In this document: in pieces, positions 32,370 through 40,636 of the stretch
Layout of the letters: every line of letters starts with the position of its first letter
How positions within the stretch are numbered: position 1 is the first letter of the stretch
Origin: Roseovarius sp. UBA6167
Lineage (GTDB): Bacteria; Pseudomonadota; Alphaproteobacteria; Rhodobacterales; Rhodobacteraceae
NCBI GenBank assembly: GCA_002428225.1
Contig: DIUD01000005.1
Span: 30,669 to 77,286, forward strand
Direction of reading: 5' to 3'
DNA: 46,618 nucleotides
The notes under the pieces: model-generated
Seen by the model: only the letters and a program-made list of their open reading frames with translations
What the model was told of the DNA's origin: nothing
Databases searched by the model: none
Translations under genes and position numbers: made by a program

Positions 32370-33107
32370 ATGGACGAGCTACGGCAGGGGCGGTATCTGG
32401 CGCGGCTGGCACGGGATGATCGGGATACCGAGCGCGCACAGGCGCTCCGGGCGCGCGCCTTTCTCGGAGAGGAGGCCGGACGCGATGCCGATGACCACGA
32501 CGCGGCCTGCCTGCACGTTCTGGTAGAGGAAGAGCCGAGCGGCGAGTTGGTCTGCTGTTTCCGGGTGCTCATGCTGGAAGGGGGCAGCGAGATTGCCCGC
32601 AGCTACTCGGCGCAGTTCTACGAATTGTCGGCGCTCGCGGGGTTCGAGGGGCGCATGGCCGAGATGGGGCGATTCTGCGTCGCGCCCGACCGGCACGACC
32701 CCGACATCCTGCGCGTCGCCTGGGCGGCGATGACGCGGCTGGTCGATGCGCACGGGGTGCAGATGCTGTTTGGCTGCTCGTCGTTCAAGGGGGTGGAGGC
32801 CACCCCCTACCTCGATGCCTTCGCCATGCTGGGCAAGCGCCACCTCGCGCCGCGCCGCTGGTGGCCGCGCGTCAAGGCACCCGCCGTGTTTCGCTTTGCG
32901 CAGCGCCTCAGACGGCACAAGCCCGATATGAAGCTGGCGATGCGCCACATGCCGCCGCTCTTGCGCAGCTATCTGATGATGGGCGGCTGGGTCAGCGATC
33001 ACGCGGTGATCGACCGGCGGATGGGCACGCTGCATGTCTTTACCGGGGTGGAGATCAGCGCCATTCCCGCCGCGCGGCAGCGCCTTCTGCGGGCGCTCGC
33101 GGGCTGA
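32370..33107 (+). CDS. OlsB-like acyl-ACP N-acyltransferase (GNAT fold)
   Basis: A 245-aa acyltransferase resembling OlsB, which puts a 3-hydroxyacyl group on ornithine, the first step to ornithine lipids. Family landmarks are RYLARLARDDRDTERAQALRARAFL, DDHDAACLHVLVEE, SYSAQFYELSAL, MAEMGRFCVAP, MLFGCSSFKGVEATPY and LLRSYLMMGGWVSDHAVID. The second acyltransferase OlsA is not next to it, which is common in this group. A phosphate-responsive promoter was not seen. The ATG at 32370 is chosen for a GGGAGACGGGACC leader. Confidence 0.83.
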   Translation: MDELRQGRYLARLARDDRDTERAQALRARAFLGEEAGRDADDHDAACLHVLVEEEPSGELVCCFRVLMLEGGSEIARSYSAQFYELSALAGFEGRMAEMGRFCVAPDRHDPDILRVAWAAMTRLVDAHGVQMLFGCSSFKGVEATPYLDAFAMLGKRHLAPRRWWPRVKAPAVFRFAQRLRRHKPDMKLAMRHMPPLLRSYLMMGGWVSDHAVIDRRMGTLHVFTGVEISAIPAARQRLLRALAG

Positions 33108-33145
33108 GGCTTGACGCCGCGCGGGGGCCGCGATAGCCCCCGCCC

Positions 33146-34960
33146 ATGGCCCGCGCACCGCTTCTGCAACTCAACGGAATTTCGCTCACCTTCGGGGGGG
33201 AGCCGGTGTTCGACGATCTGTCGCTCATCGTGCAGCCCGGCGACCGGGTGGCGCTGGTGGGGCGCAACGGCTCGGGCAAATCGACGCTGATGAAGGTCAT
33301 GGCCGGGCTGGTGGAGGCCGACCGGGGCGAGCGGATCGTCGCGCCCGGCGTGAGCGTGGGCTACATGGAGCAGGAGCCCGAGATGGCGGGTTTTGCCACG
33401 CTCGGCGATTATGCCACCGCGAATCTCGAGCCGGGCGAGATGTATCGCGTCGAGATGGCCGGCGAGGGCCTCAAGTTCGATCCCGCCCGCCCGGTGGCGA
33501 CCGCCTCGGGCGGCGAGCGGCGTCGCGCCGCGCTGGCCAAGCTGATGGCCGAGGCGCCGGAATTGATGCTGCTGGACGAGCCCACGAACCACCTCGACAT
33601 CGAGGCAATCGGCTGGCTGGAAGAGGCGCTGCGCGGCACCCGCCGCGCCTATGTGGTGATCAGCCACGACCGCGCCTTTTTGCGCGAGCTTACCCGCGCA
33701 ACCCTCTGGATCGACAGGGGCATGGTGCGGCGCCAGGAGGAGGGATTCGGCGGCTTCGAGGCGTGGCGCGACAAGCTGTGGGAAGAAGAGGACATGCAGC
33801 GCCACAAGCTCGACCGCAAGATCAGGGCCGAGGCACGCTGGGCCGTCGAGGGCATCAGCGCCCGGCGCAAGCGCAATCAGGGCCGGGTGCGCGCATTGCA
33901 AGCCTTGCGCGCCGAGCGCGGCGCGCAGATCCGGCGGCAGGGCACGGCGGCGATGGCGCTCGAATCCGGCCCCTCCTCCGGGCGCAAGGTGATCGAGGCG
34001 AGGGAGATTACAAAGGCGTATGGAGAGAACGTCATCCTGCGCCCGTTCAGCCTGACGGTGATGCGCGGCGAGCGGGTGGCCTTTGTCGGACCCAACGGCG
34101 TGGGCAAGACGACGCTTCTCAAGATCCTGATGGGCGAGATTGCCCCCGACAGCGGCACCGTCACCCACGGCACCAATCTCGTTCCGGCGGTGTTCGATCA
34201 GGCGCGCGCGCGGCTCGACCCGGAAATGACCCTGTGGGAGAGCCTGACGGGCGATGCAGACATGCGCGTTTCCGGGCAGGCCGATCAGGTGCTCGTGCGC
34301 GGCCAGCCGCGCCATGTGGTCGGCTATCTCAAGGATTTCCTGTTCGACGAGCGGCAGGCGCGCGCGCCGGTCAAGTCGCTCTCGGGCGGGGAAAAGGCGC
34401 GGCTTCTGCTGGCCCGGATCATGGCGCGCGAAAGCAATCTCCTGGTGCTCGACGAGCCGACAAACGATCTCGATATCGAGACGCTCGACCTGCTTCAGGA
34501 ACTGCTCGACGATTATGACGGCACCGTGCTTCTGGTCAGCCACGATCGCGATTTCCTCGACCGGGTGGCGACCACCACCATCGCGATGGAGGGCGACGGC
34601 CGCGCGGTGGCCTATGCCGGGGGCTGGAGCGATTACCGCGCACAACGGCCCGAGGATGGGCCGGACTGGACAAGGACACCCGCCAAATCCGGCGACAGGA
34701 AGCCCGGCCCCAAGCCGCAGAAACCCGCGCCACAGCGCCTGAGCTTTACCGAAAGGCACCGGCTGGAGGAATTGCCGCGCGTGATCGCGCAGCTCGAGGC
34801 GGAAATCGGCAAGCTGGAGGGGCTGCTGGCCGATCCCGACCTGTTCACCCGCGAGCCGGTCAAGTTCCGCCGCGCGACCGAGGCCCTCACGCAGCGCCAG
34901 GCGGCCCTTGCCGGGGCCGAGGAGGAATGGCTGCGCCTCGCCGAAAAGGCCGAAGGCTGA
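33146..34960 (+). CDS. ABC-F family ATPase, Uup-like
   Basis: A 604-aa soluble protein with two ATP-binding cassettes and no membrane domain, of the ABC-F class that acts on ribosomes or, for Uup, is linked to DNA transposon excision. Cassette 1 has GRNGSGKST (residues about 39-47), signature ASGGERRR and LMLLDEPTNHLDI. Cassette 2 has GPNGVGKTT (about 312-320), LSGGEKARL and LLVLDEPTNDLDIETLDLL. The linker is charged helix, and a C-terminal coiled coil (about 530-600) marks the Uup type. It ends 3 bp before a convergent SDR gene. Confidence 0.92.
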   Translation: MARAPLLQLNGISLTFGGEPVFDDLSLIVQPGDRVALVGRNGSGKSTLMKVMAGLVEADRGERIVAPGVSVGYMEQEPEMAGFATLGDYATANLEPGEMYRVEMAGEGLKFDPARPVATASGGERRRAALAKLMAEAPELMLLDEPTNHLDIEAIGWLEEALRGTRRAYVVISHDRAFLRELTRATLWIDRGMVRRQEEGFGGFEAWRDKLWEEEDMQRHKLDRKIRAEARWAVEGISARRKRNQGRVRALQALRAERGAQIRRQGTAAMALESGPSSGRKVIEAREITKAYGENVILRPFSLTVMRGERVAFVGPNGVGKTTLLKILMGEIAPDSGTVTHGTNLVPAVFDQARARLDPEMTLWESLTGDADMRVSGQADQVLVRGQPRHVVGYLKDFLFDERQARAPVKSLSGGEKARLLLARIMARESNLLVLDEPTNDLDIETLDLLQELLDDYDGTVLLVSHDRDFLDRVATTTIAMEGDGRAVAYAGGWSDYRAQRPEDGPDWTRTPAKSGDRKPGPKPQKPAPQRLSFTERHRLEELPRVIAQLEAEIGKLEGLLADPDLFTREPVKFRRATEALTQRQAALAGAEEEWLRLAEKAEG

Positions 34961-34963
34961 GTC

Positions 34964-35719
34964 TCACTGCATCCTGAGCGCGCCGTCGAGGCGGATCACC
35001 TCGCCGTTGAGATAGCCACATTCGACGATGAAGGCGGCAAGCCGCGCATATTCCGCCGGATCGCCGAGCCGCTTGGGGAATGTCACCTCGGTGGCGAGGC
35101 TGTCCTGCACCTCCTGCGGCAGGCCGCGCATCATCGGCGTGGCGAAGATCCCCGGCGCGATGGCCATGACGCGGATGCCCTCGCGCGAAAGGTCGCGCGC
35201 CATGGGCACCGACAGGGCGACGATCCCGCCCTTGGAGGCGGCATAGGCGGCCTGGCCCTTCTGGCCCTCGAACGCGGCGACAGAGGCGGTGTTGACGATC
35301 ACGCCGCGCGCGCCGTCGTCATCGGGCGCGTTCCCGGCCATCTCGGCCGCGGCGAGGCGGGCGACGTTGAACGAGCCCACAAGGTTGATGTCAATGGTGC
35401 GGCGAAAGACATCGAGCGGGTGCGGCCCGTCGCGCCCGAGCGTCTTGGTCCCGGTGGCGATGCCCGCGCAGTTGATCGCCGCCGTGATCCGGCCCATGGC
35501 ACCCCTGGCCGTGGCGATGGCGGCCGCGACCGAGGTCTCGTCGGTCACGTCCGTTTCGGCGAAGGTCGCGCCGATCTCGGCGGCGACGGCCTGCCCGCGC
35601 GCCGCGTCTCGATCGAGGATCGTGACCTGCGCGCCCTGAGCCCGAAAGTGCCGGGCCGTGGCCTCGCCCAGACCCGAGGCGCCCCCGGTGATGATCGCTG
35701 CGGTGTCGGTGATGTGCAT
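34964..35719 (-). CDS. SDR family 3-hydroxyacyl-CoA dehydrogenase-like (HSD10 type)
   Basis: A 251-aa SDR resembling type 2 3-hydroxyacyl-CoA dehydrogenase (HSD17B10). It has TGGASGLG (about residues 12-19), NCAGIA, the FNVARLAAAEMAGN helix, IVNTASVAAFEGQKGQAAYAASKGG with catalytic Ser, Tyr and Lys, and the ending ECGYLNGEVIRLDGALRMQ typical of that group. It oxidises 3-hydroxyacyl-CoA, including methyl-branched forms, with NAD. The start MHITDT at 35719 has a strong Shine-Dalgarno (GGGAGG). It is divergent from hisB. Confidence 0.85.
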   Translation of the reverse strand: MHITDTAAIITGGASGLGEATARHFRAQGAQVTILDRDAARGQAVAAEIGATFAETDVTDETSVAAAIATARGAMGRITAAINCAGIATGTKTLGRDGPHPLDVFRRTIDINLVGSFNVARLAAAEMAGNAPDDDGARGVIVNTASVAAFEGQKGQAAYAASKGGIVALSVPMARDLSREGIRVMAIAPGIFATPMMRGLPQEVQDSLATEVTFPKRLGDPAEYARLAAFIVECGYLNGEVIRLDGALRMQ

Positions 35720-35883
35720 GGTTTGCCTCCCTCGAATGACCATGAGGTCAGATACGGCGGGGGCGGGGGCCTGTCAAACCGATGTATCGGCGCCCCGGCC
35801 GCGCGGTGCCGGGCGATGCGATTTGGCTTTTCCCGACCCGCCTCGCGCCATATACCCGTGCGTGTTCCCGGACTGGAGGCCCC

Positions 35884-36471
35884 ATGCGCAGCGCAAAGAT
35901 CACCCGCAAGACCGCCGAGACCGATATCAGCGTCGAGATCGCGCTCGACGGCTCGGGCGGCTATGACAACCGCACCGGCGTGGGGTTCTTCGATCACATG
36001 CTCGATCAGCTGGCGCGGCACTCGCTGATCGACATGATGGTGCGCTGCGCGGGCGATCTGCATATCGACGATCACCACACGGTCGAGGATGTGGGCATCG
36101 CGCTCGGTCAGGCGCTGGCGCAGGCGCTTGGCGACAAGCGCGGCATCCGCCGCTACGGGGCCTGCCTCCTGCCGATGGATGACGCGCTGGTGCGCGCGGC
36201 GCTCGATCTCTCGGGGCGGCCCTTTCTGGTGTGGAACGTGGCGCTGCCCACGGCCAGGATCGGCACCTTCGACACCGAACTGGTGCGCGAATTCTTTCAG
36301 GCGTTCAGCACCCATGGCGGCATCACCCTCCATGTGGAGGCCCTGCACGGGATCAACAGCCACCACATCGCCGAGGCCGTGTTCAAGTCGGTGGCGCGGG
36401 CCCTGCGCGAGGCGGTGGAGCGCGATCCGCGCAAGGCGGACGCGATTCCCTCGACCAAGGGCAGTTTGTAG
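35884..36471 (+). CDS. hisB: Imidazoleglycerol-phosphate dehydratase HisB
   Basis: A 195-aa enzyme of histidine biosynthesis. Manganese-binding motifs are visible: GVGFFDHMLDQLARHS, DLHIDDHHTVEDVGIALGQAL and LHVEALHGINSHHIAEAVFKSVARAL. It is the single-function form, without the phosphatase domain of E. coli HisB. The ATG at 35884 gives the expected N-terminus MRSAKITRKTAETDI. hisH follows 3 nt later. Confidence 0.97.
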   Translation: MRSAKITRKTAETDISVEIALDGSGGYDNRTGVGFFDHMLDQLARHSLIDMMVRCAGDLHIDDHHTVEDVGIALGQALAQALGDKRGIRRYGACLLPMDDALVRAALDLSGRPFLVWNVALPTARIGTFDTELVREFFQAFSTHGGITLHVEALHGINSHHIAEAVFKSVARALREAVERDPRKADAIPSTKGSL

Positions 36472-36474
36472 GCC

Positions 36475-37113
36475 ATGACCACCGTCATCGTCGATTACGA
36501 GAGCGGCAACCTGCACTCGGCGGAAAAGGCGTTTCAGCGCATGGCCGCCGAGACCGGCACGGGCGACGTGATCGTGACCGCCGACCCCGATGCCATCCGC
36601 CACGCGGATCGCATCGTTCTGCCCGGCGACGGGGCCTTTCCCGCCTGCCGCGCCGCGCTGTTCGATCACCGCGGTGTCCACGAGGCGATCGACGAGGCGG
36701 TGCACACCCATGCCCGCCCCTTTCTTGGCATCTGCATCGGGATGCAGATGCTCGCCACGCGCGGGATGGAATACCACGAGACCCCCGGTTTCGACTGGAT
36801 CGGCGGCACGGTCGCGGCGATTACCCCGGCAGACCCGGCGCTCAAGGTGCCGCATATGGGCTGGAACGATCTGGTGATCGACCATCCCCATCCGGTGCTC
36901 GACGGGATCGCAACCGGCGATCATGCCTATTTCGTCCATTCCTATCATTTCCGTGTGGCCGATCCCGCGCATCGGCTGGCGCATGTGGACTATGGCGGCG
37001 CGATCACCGCCATCGTCGGGCGCGACACGATTCTCGGCACACAGTTCCACCCGGAGAAAAGCCAGCAGACCGGCCTGAGGCTCATCGCCAATTTTCTGCG
37101 CTGGCAGCCCTGA
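36475..37113 (+). CDS. hisH: Imidazole glycerol phosphate synthase subunit HisH
   Basis: A 212-aa class I glutamine amidotransferase that feeds ammonia to HisF. The catalytic Cys is in PFLGICIGMQMLA (about residue 87) and the His/Glu pair in GTQFHPEKSQQTGL (about 195). The N-terminus VIVDYESGNLHSAEKAF is typical. It forms an operon with hisB. hisA and hisF, which usually follow in this group, are not found; a convergent gene ends 4 bp downstream. Confidence 0.97.
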   Translation: MTTVIVDYESGNLHSAEKAFQRMAAETGTGDVIVTADPDAIRHADRIVLPGDGAFPACRAALFDHRGVHEAIDEAVHTHARPFLGICIGMQMLATRGMEYHETPGFDWIGGTVAAITPADPALKVPHMGWNDLVIDHPHPVLDGIATGDHAYFVHSYHFRVADPAHRLAHVDYGGAITAIVGRDTILGTQFHPEKSQQTGLRLIANFLRWQP

Positions 37114-37117
37114 AGCG

Positions 37118-37543
37118 TCAGCGTGCCCACAGGCGCGGCTCGGCCATCTCGACGGAATTGCCCGCCGGATCGCGGAAATAGATCGAGCGCGCGCCATTGG
37201 GCCAGCGGAAATCCGCCTCGATCCCGACGCCCGCCGCCTCGAGCCGCGCCCGCCAGCCATCGAGCGCCGGCCCCGCGACGGCGAAACAGAAATGCCCCGG
37301 CCCGCGTGCGCCATGCGGCGGCACGGGCAGGTCTGGATTGGCCGGGGGCTTGCCGGTCGCTTCGGGGTTGAAGATCAGCAGCACGCCCGCGCCCACGCGA
37401 TAGAAGACATGGCGCTGCCCCACCCGTACGATCCGCTCAAGCCCGAGCAGCCCGCCGTAAAAGCCCTCTGCCGCGTCGAGATCACCGGCATAGAGCGCCG
37501 CCTCCAGAATGGCGGATGGCGGGGGCAGGAGGGCGTCGGTCAT
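37118..37543 (-). CDS. VOC/glyoxalase family protein
   Basis: A 141-aa single-module vicinal-oxygen-chelate protein. It has the paired beta-alpha-beta-beta-beta units: AILEAALYAGDLDAAEGFYGGLLGLERI with the first metal-ligand region, then ARGPGHFCFAVAGPALDGWRARLEAAGV and the closing ARSIYFRDPAGNSVEMAEP. Metal ligands appear to be Glu and His in family positions. The reaction cannot be predicted; it could be a lactoylglutathione lyase relative, a dioxygenase or a resistance protein. Confidence 0.85.
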   Translation of the reverse strand: MTDALLPPPSAILEAALYAGDLDAAEGFYGGLLGLERIVRVGQRHVFYRVGAGVLLIFNPEATGKPPANPDLPVPPHGARGPGHFCFAVAGPALDGWRARLEAAGVGIEADFRWPNGARSIYFRDPAGNSVEMAEPRLWAR

Positions 37544-37900
37544 GGGCCGAGTATGTCGCAGCCCTGCCCCCGATGTCAAAGCACGGCCGTCACGTCGCCC
37601 GCCGCGTCTCGATGCGGGCGCGCCGGTTCCGCACGGCCCGCGACCTGCCCTGGACGAGGCGGGCTGCCGGACGCCCGAACAGTTGACGACGCGAAGATCG
37701 CTCCCGGCAACGGGTCCGTCCCGTCCGCGCATCAACCGGGCAAAGCGCGCCGGATGGCCCGGACCGCAGCGCGGTCAGGGTGAGGCCGTCCGGGATCATC
37801 CAGTATCATCGGGCAGTTTCGATTCAGTCGCAACGTGTTGCCGCGGGCACCGTCACGGGCCTTGCGCTTCACACAATGGTCGTTTAAACGCTCAGCGCGA
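37544..37900. other. Gap of 357 bp without a convincing gene
   Basis: Open readings exist in several frames (for example 37590-37799 reverse), but none has a recognisable motif, a Shine-Dalgarno or normal codon use. The sequence is Arg/Pro/Gly-biased in all frames, like random high-GC DNA. It holds the tRNA-Thr promoter near its right end. It might be remnant sequence at an insertion or rearrangement boundary, because the histidine operon stops just before it. Confidence 0.5.
37862..37890 (+). promoter_or_regulatory. Possible promoter of tRNA-Thr
   Basis: A -35 TTGCGC (37862-37867) and a weak -10 TAAACG (37885-37890) are separated by 17 nt. The predicted start is within a few bases of the tRNA 5' end at 37901. 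Confidence 0.4.
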
Positions 37901-37976
37901 GCCCCAATAGCTCAGTTGGTAGAGCACCTGTTTCGTAAATAGGTGGTCGGCGGTTCGAGTCCGTCTTGGGGCACCA
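37901..37976 (+). tRNA. tRNA-Thr (anticodon CGT)
   Basis: A 76-nt tRNA: acceptor GCCCCAA pairs with TTGGGGC, D-arm GCTC...GAGC, anticodon stem CCTGT/ATAGG with loop TTCGTAA (anticodon CGT), T-arm GGCGG TTCGAGT CCGTC, discriminator A and an encoded CCA. It reads the threonine codon ACG. The last bp of the T-stem (G-C) and a G-T pair in the anticodon stem are normal variation. Confidence 0.97.
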
Positions 37977-37998
37977 CTTGCACGGGCCTGGGACAGCC

Positions 37999-38009
37999 TT
38001 CCGACACGG
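37999..38009 (+). repeat. Direct repeat TTCCGACACGG, copy 1
   Basis: The 11-mer TTCCGACACGG occurs here and again at 38169-38179, where it is half of an inverted repeat. A partial third copy (TTCCGACAC) lies at the start of the nitronate monooxygenase gene (38230-38238). The repeats flank the likely promoter region of that gene. Confidence 0.35.
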
Positions 38010-38158
38010 GATCGAATGCGCCTTTTCCCCGCGTGCAGGACGAGGGCAGGTTGACATGCGCCATGGCCATGGCCTGCCGTCGAAAATCAGACTTGTGTGG
38101 AATTTCCCCGGCCGCCGTTTTTCATTGCCATCCTCGGGCGGGGATGTTTCGGTCCAAG

Positions 38159-38177
38159 GTGTCGCATGTTCCGACAC
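38159..38177. promoter_or_regulatory. Inverted repeat before the nitronate monooxygenase gene
   Basis: GTGTCG-CATGTTC-CGACAC is a perfect 6-bp dyad with a 7-nt spacer, 49-67 nt before the ATG at 38226. It overlaps the second TTCCGACACGG copy. It may be an operator or a leader hairpin. Confidence 0.35.
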
Positions 38178-38225
38178 GGCGTCACCCTTGCCAGCCCTTT
38201 CTGCAACACGAGAGAACCCGCACCC

Positions 38226-39191
38226 ATGTATTCCGACACCCCTCTTGGCCCTCTGCGCCTGCCAGTGATCTGTTCGCCCATGTTCCTTGTTTCGGGGCCT
38301 GATCTGGTCATTGCCCAGTGCAAGGCTGGCGTGATCGGAAGTTTTCCGGCGTTGAACGCGCGCGAGGGCGAAGGCGAGCCGCCGATGCTCGAGGCCTGGC
38401 TCAAGCGCATCACCGAGGAACTCGACGCGCATAACCAGGCCAACCCGGACCGACCCGCAGCCCCCTTCGCGGTCAACCAGATCGTTCACCGCTCGAATGA
38501 CCGGATCGAACGGGACATCGAGATCTGCGCACGCTGGAAGGTGCCCGTCTGGATCACGTCGATGGGCGCGCGCGAGGACGTCAACGAGGCGGCGCATGGC
38601 TGCGGCGGGGTGGTGTTGCACGACGTGATCAACAACCGGTTTGCCAGGAAGGCCATCGACAAGGGGGCCGATGGCCTCATCGCGGTCTGTGCAGGTGCCG
38701 GGGGCCATGCCGGCGGCCTGTCGCCTTTCGCGCTCGTGCAGGAAATTCGTGAATGGTTCGACGGTCCGCTTGCCCTGTCGGGGGCCATCGCAAACGGGCG
38801 CGCCATTCTCGCCGCAAAAGCGATGGGGGCCGACTTTGGCTATATAGGATCGCCGTTCATCGCGACCCACGAGGCCATCGCCTCCGAAAACTACAAGCAG
38901 ATGATCGTCGAGAGCGGGGCCGACGACATTCTTTACACCAGCCACTTCAGCGGCGTGAATGCCAACTACCTCAAGCCGTCCATCCGCGCTGTCGGTCTTG
39001 ATCCGGACAACCTGACCGGAGAGGGAAACAGGCTCAACCTGTCCACCGGCGACGTTCGTCCCAAGGCATGGCGCGACGTCTGGGGAAGCGGTCAGGGCAT
39101 CGGTGCCGTGCGCGCTGTAACGACCACTTCACAATATATCGACCGCCTCGAACAGGAGTTCAATGCCGCGAAAGCCGCGCTCTGCTCCTGA
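38226..39191 (+). CDS. Nitronate monooxygenase family protein (FMN-dependent)
   Basis: A 321-aa TIM-barrel flavoprotein of the NMO / 2-nitropropane dioxygenase family. It has ICSPMFLVSGPDLVIAQCKAGVIGSFPA near the N-terminus, the phosphate/FMN region LSGAIANGRAILAAKAMGADFGYIGSPFIAT, and the conserved GAGGHAGG (about residue 157-164) with the likely catalytic histidine. Such enzymes oxidise nitronates; some members act on other activated alpha-carbons or as enoyl reductases. It is convergent with the acyl-CoA cluster. Chosen start: MYSDTPLG at 38226; an upstream in-frame extension to 38097 lacks conservation. Confidence 0.87.
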   Translation: MYSDTPLGPLRLPVICSPMFLVSGPDLVIAQCKAGVIGSFPALNAREGEGEPPMLEAWLKRITEELDAHNQANPDRPAAPFAVNQIVHRSNDRIERDIEICARWKVPVWITSMGAREDVNEAAHGCGGVVLHDVINNRFARKAIDKGADGLIAVCAGAGGHAGGLSPFALVQEIREWFDGPLALSGAIANGRAILAAKAMGADFGYIGSPFIATHEAIASENYKQMIVESGADDILYTSHFSGVNANYLKPSIRAVGLDPDNLTGEGNRLNLSTGDVRPKAWRDVWGSGQGIGAVRAVTTTSQYIDRLEQEFNAAKAALCS

Positions 39192-39260
39192 GGTCGAGAC
39201 ACACGTTCCGGCAATTGAGGGCCACAGGGCGAAGGGAAGGCGAAAAGGGGCACCGCAACA

Positions 39261-39366
39261 GGGCGGGTTGAGCCTTGGGGGGCGGCTCAGAGCGGTCTGC
39301 AACCTGTTTGTGGATGCCTTTTCGCGTCGTAACCCGCCCGGCGTAAAACGACCGGAAAATCCCGGT
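39261..39366. terminator. Nested inverted repeats in the convergent gap (possible bidirectional terminator)
   Basis: The 221-bp gap has no gene. GGGCGGGTT (39261-39269) pairs with AACCCGCCC (39331-39339); inside it GAGCC (39270-39274) pairs with GGCTC (39284-39288). Further right ACCGG-AAAATC-CCGGT (39351-39366) is a short stem. No long T-run follows. A role in ending both convergent transcripts is plausible. Confidence 0.3.
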
Positions 39367-39412
39367 GGTTGCTTGCCATCAGGCGAAAATCGTCATCCCC
39401 AGGGCGAAGGCA

Positions 39413-40609
39413 TCAGCCATCCTTGTTATTGATGAGCAGATCCGCATTCTCCGGCAGCGCGGCGACCACATTCACCGCATCGGCGCGGATCCTTGAATGC
39501 TGTTTGAATGCCTCGTTCGCGGATGCCACGGCGGCGTCGGCGTCGGCGCCGCTCTCCAGCACGAGGGAAAGGCGGATCATGTCGCGATCATTCTCCCGCG
39601 TCACCACGGCCTGAGCTGCCTTGGCGCCCGGCGTGGCAATCACGACTTCCTCGACCACGCGCGGATAGATGAAGATCTCGCGCACCTTCACAGCAGCGCC
39701 GACCCGGCCCTGCAACGCGGAGATCCGGCTGACGCTGCCATCGGCGTTGCTTTCCAGCGCAAAGGCGCTGTCGCCGGTGCCGAAGCGGATCATCGGCCAG
39801 GTGGCATCGCGCGCGGTCACGACAACCTCGCCCGGCTCACCATGCAATACCATTTCGCCGCTGGCCGGATTGCAGATCTGCACCACCCGGTCGGGATGAA
39901 CCGCATAGCCTTCGCCGCCATCCTCATAGCCAACAAGGCCCAGATCAGCGGTGGCATAGGCAGCCCAGGTCGACACGCCATAGTCGGCCTCGATCCGGCG
40001 GCGCTTGGCCATCCAGTCGCCCATCTCGCCGCCCAGAAACGCGGTTTTCACCTTCCAGGCATCGCGGCCATAGGTTTCGATCACCTTGTCCGCCAGCGCC
40101 AGGAAGAAAGCGGTCGATGCGCAGATCGAGGTCACGCCGGCCTCGACGATGATCTGCGCCTGAAGTTCGGTGTTGCCCACGCCGCCGGGGATCACCGTCG
40201 CCCCCGCAGCCTGTGCCGCTTCGTCGAACAACAGACCTGCCGGCACAAGGTGATACATCCAGGTATTCAGGATGATGTCTCCTGCGCCCACGGCCGCCGT
40301 CTTGAACAGCAGGTCCAGACCATGCCCCCCCGCACCGGGAAGAGCGGGTTCAAAAATGGGCCCGGGCGAGACGTATATCCGCCCGATATCCTTGAGATCA
40401 GAGGCGAGAAACCCGCCAAAGGGCGGGTTCTCACGCTGGAGCTTGAGAAGCTCTTCCTTCTTCATCACCGGCAGACGCGACAGGTCTGCCAGGGATGTGA
40501 CGGCGGCCGGATCGAACCCGGCCGCCTCGAATCGTGTTTTCAGCCCTGGGGCCTTTTTGGCCGCGGCGGCATAGGCTTGTGCTATGTCCTTGTAGATGTT
40601 TCCAGACAT
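39413..40609 (-). CDS. PaaK-like AMP-ligase family protein without a recognisable P-loop
   Basis: A 398-aa protein with the overall form of phenylacetate-CoA ligases (usually about 430 aa). Family segments include LADLSRLPVMKKEELLKLQ, DIILNTWMYHLVPAGLLFDEAAQAAGATVIPGG, VTSICASTAFFLALAD, GVSTWAAYATADLGLVGYE and an RFGTGDSAF segment like the RTGD motif. The phosphate-binding loop, normally S-[SG]-G-T-T-G-x-P, reads SPGPIFEP (residues 81-88). The C-terminal adenylation lysine region is also unusual. It may still activate or bind an acid, or it may be inactive. The ATG at 40609 has better Shine-Dalgarno spacing than the one two codons upstream. Confidence 0.8.
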   Translation of the reverse strand: MSGNIYKDIAQAYAAAAKKAPGLKTRFEAAGFDPAAVTSLADLSRLPVMKKEELLKLQRENPPFGGFLASDLKDIGRIYVSPGPIFEPALPGAGGHGLDLLFKTAAVGAGDIILNTWMYHLVPAGLLFDEAAQAAGATVIPGGVGNTELQAQIIVEAGVTSICASTAFFLALADKVIETYGRDAWKVKTAFLGGEMGDWMAKRRRIEADYGVSTWAAYATADLGLVGYEDGGEGYAVHPDRVVQICNPASGEMVLHGEPGEVVVTARDATWPMIRFGTGDSAFALESNADGSVSRISALQGRVGAAVKVREIFIYPRVVEEVVIATPGAKAAQAVVTRENDRDMIRLSLVLESGADADAAVASANEAFKQHSRIRADAVNVVAALPENADLLINNKDG

Positions 40610-40636
40610 GACCATGCCTCCCTGACCTTTCGTGGA

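Noticed and set aside
32999..34759. 586-codon leftward open reading opposite the ABC-F gene
   Set aside because: The rightward frame has both Walker motifs and signatures; the antisense frame has no recognisable domain.
37590..37799. 69-codon leftward reading in the gap before tRNA-Thr
   Set aside because: No start signal, no conserved pattern, low-quality Arg/Ser/Thr composition; treated as non-coding.
39245..39290. GTTGAGC and GGGGCACC words resembling an attC core or a copy of the tRNA-Thr 3' end
   Set aside because: The matching inverse core is absent and the tRNA match is only 8 bp, within chance for this composition.
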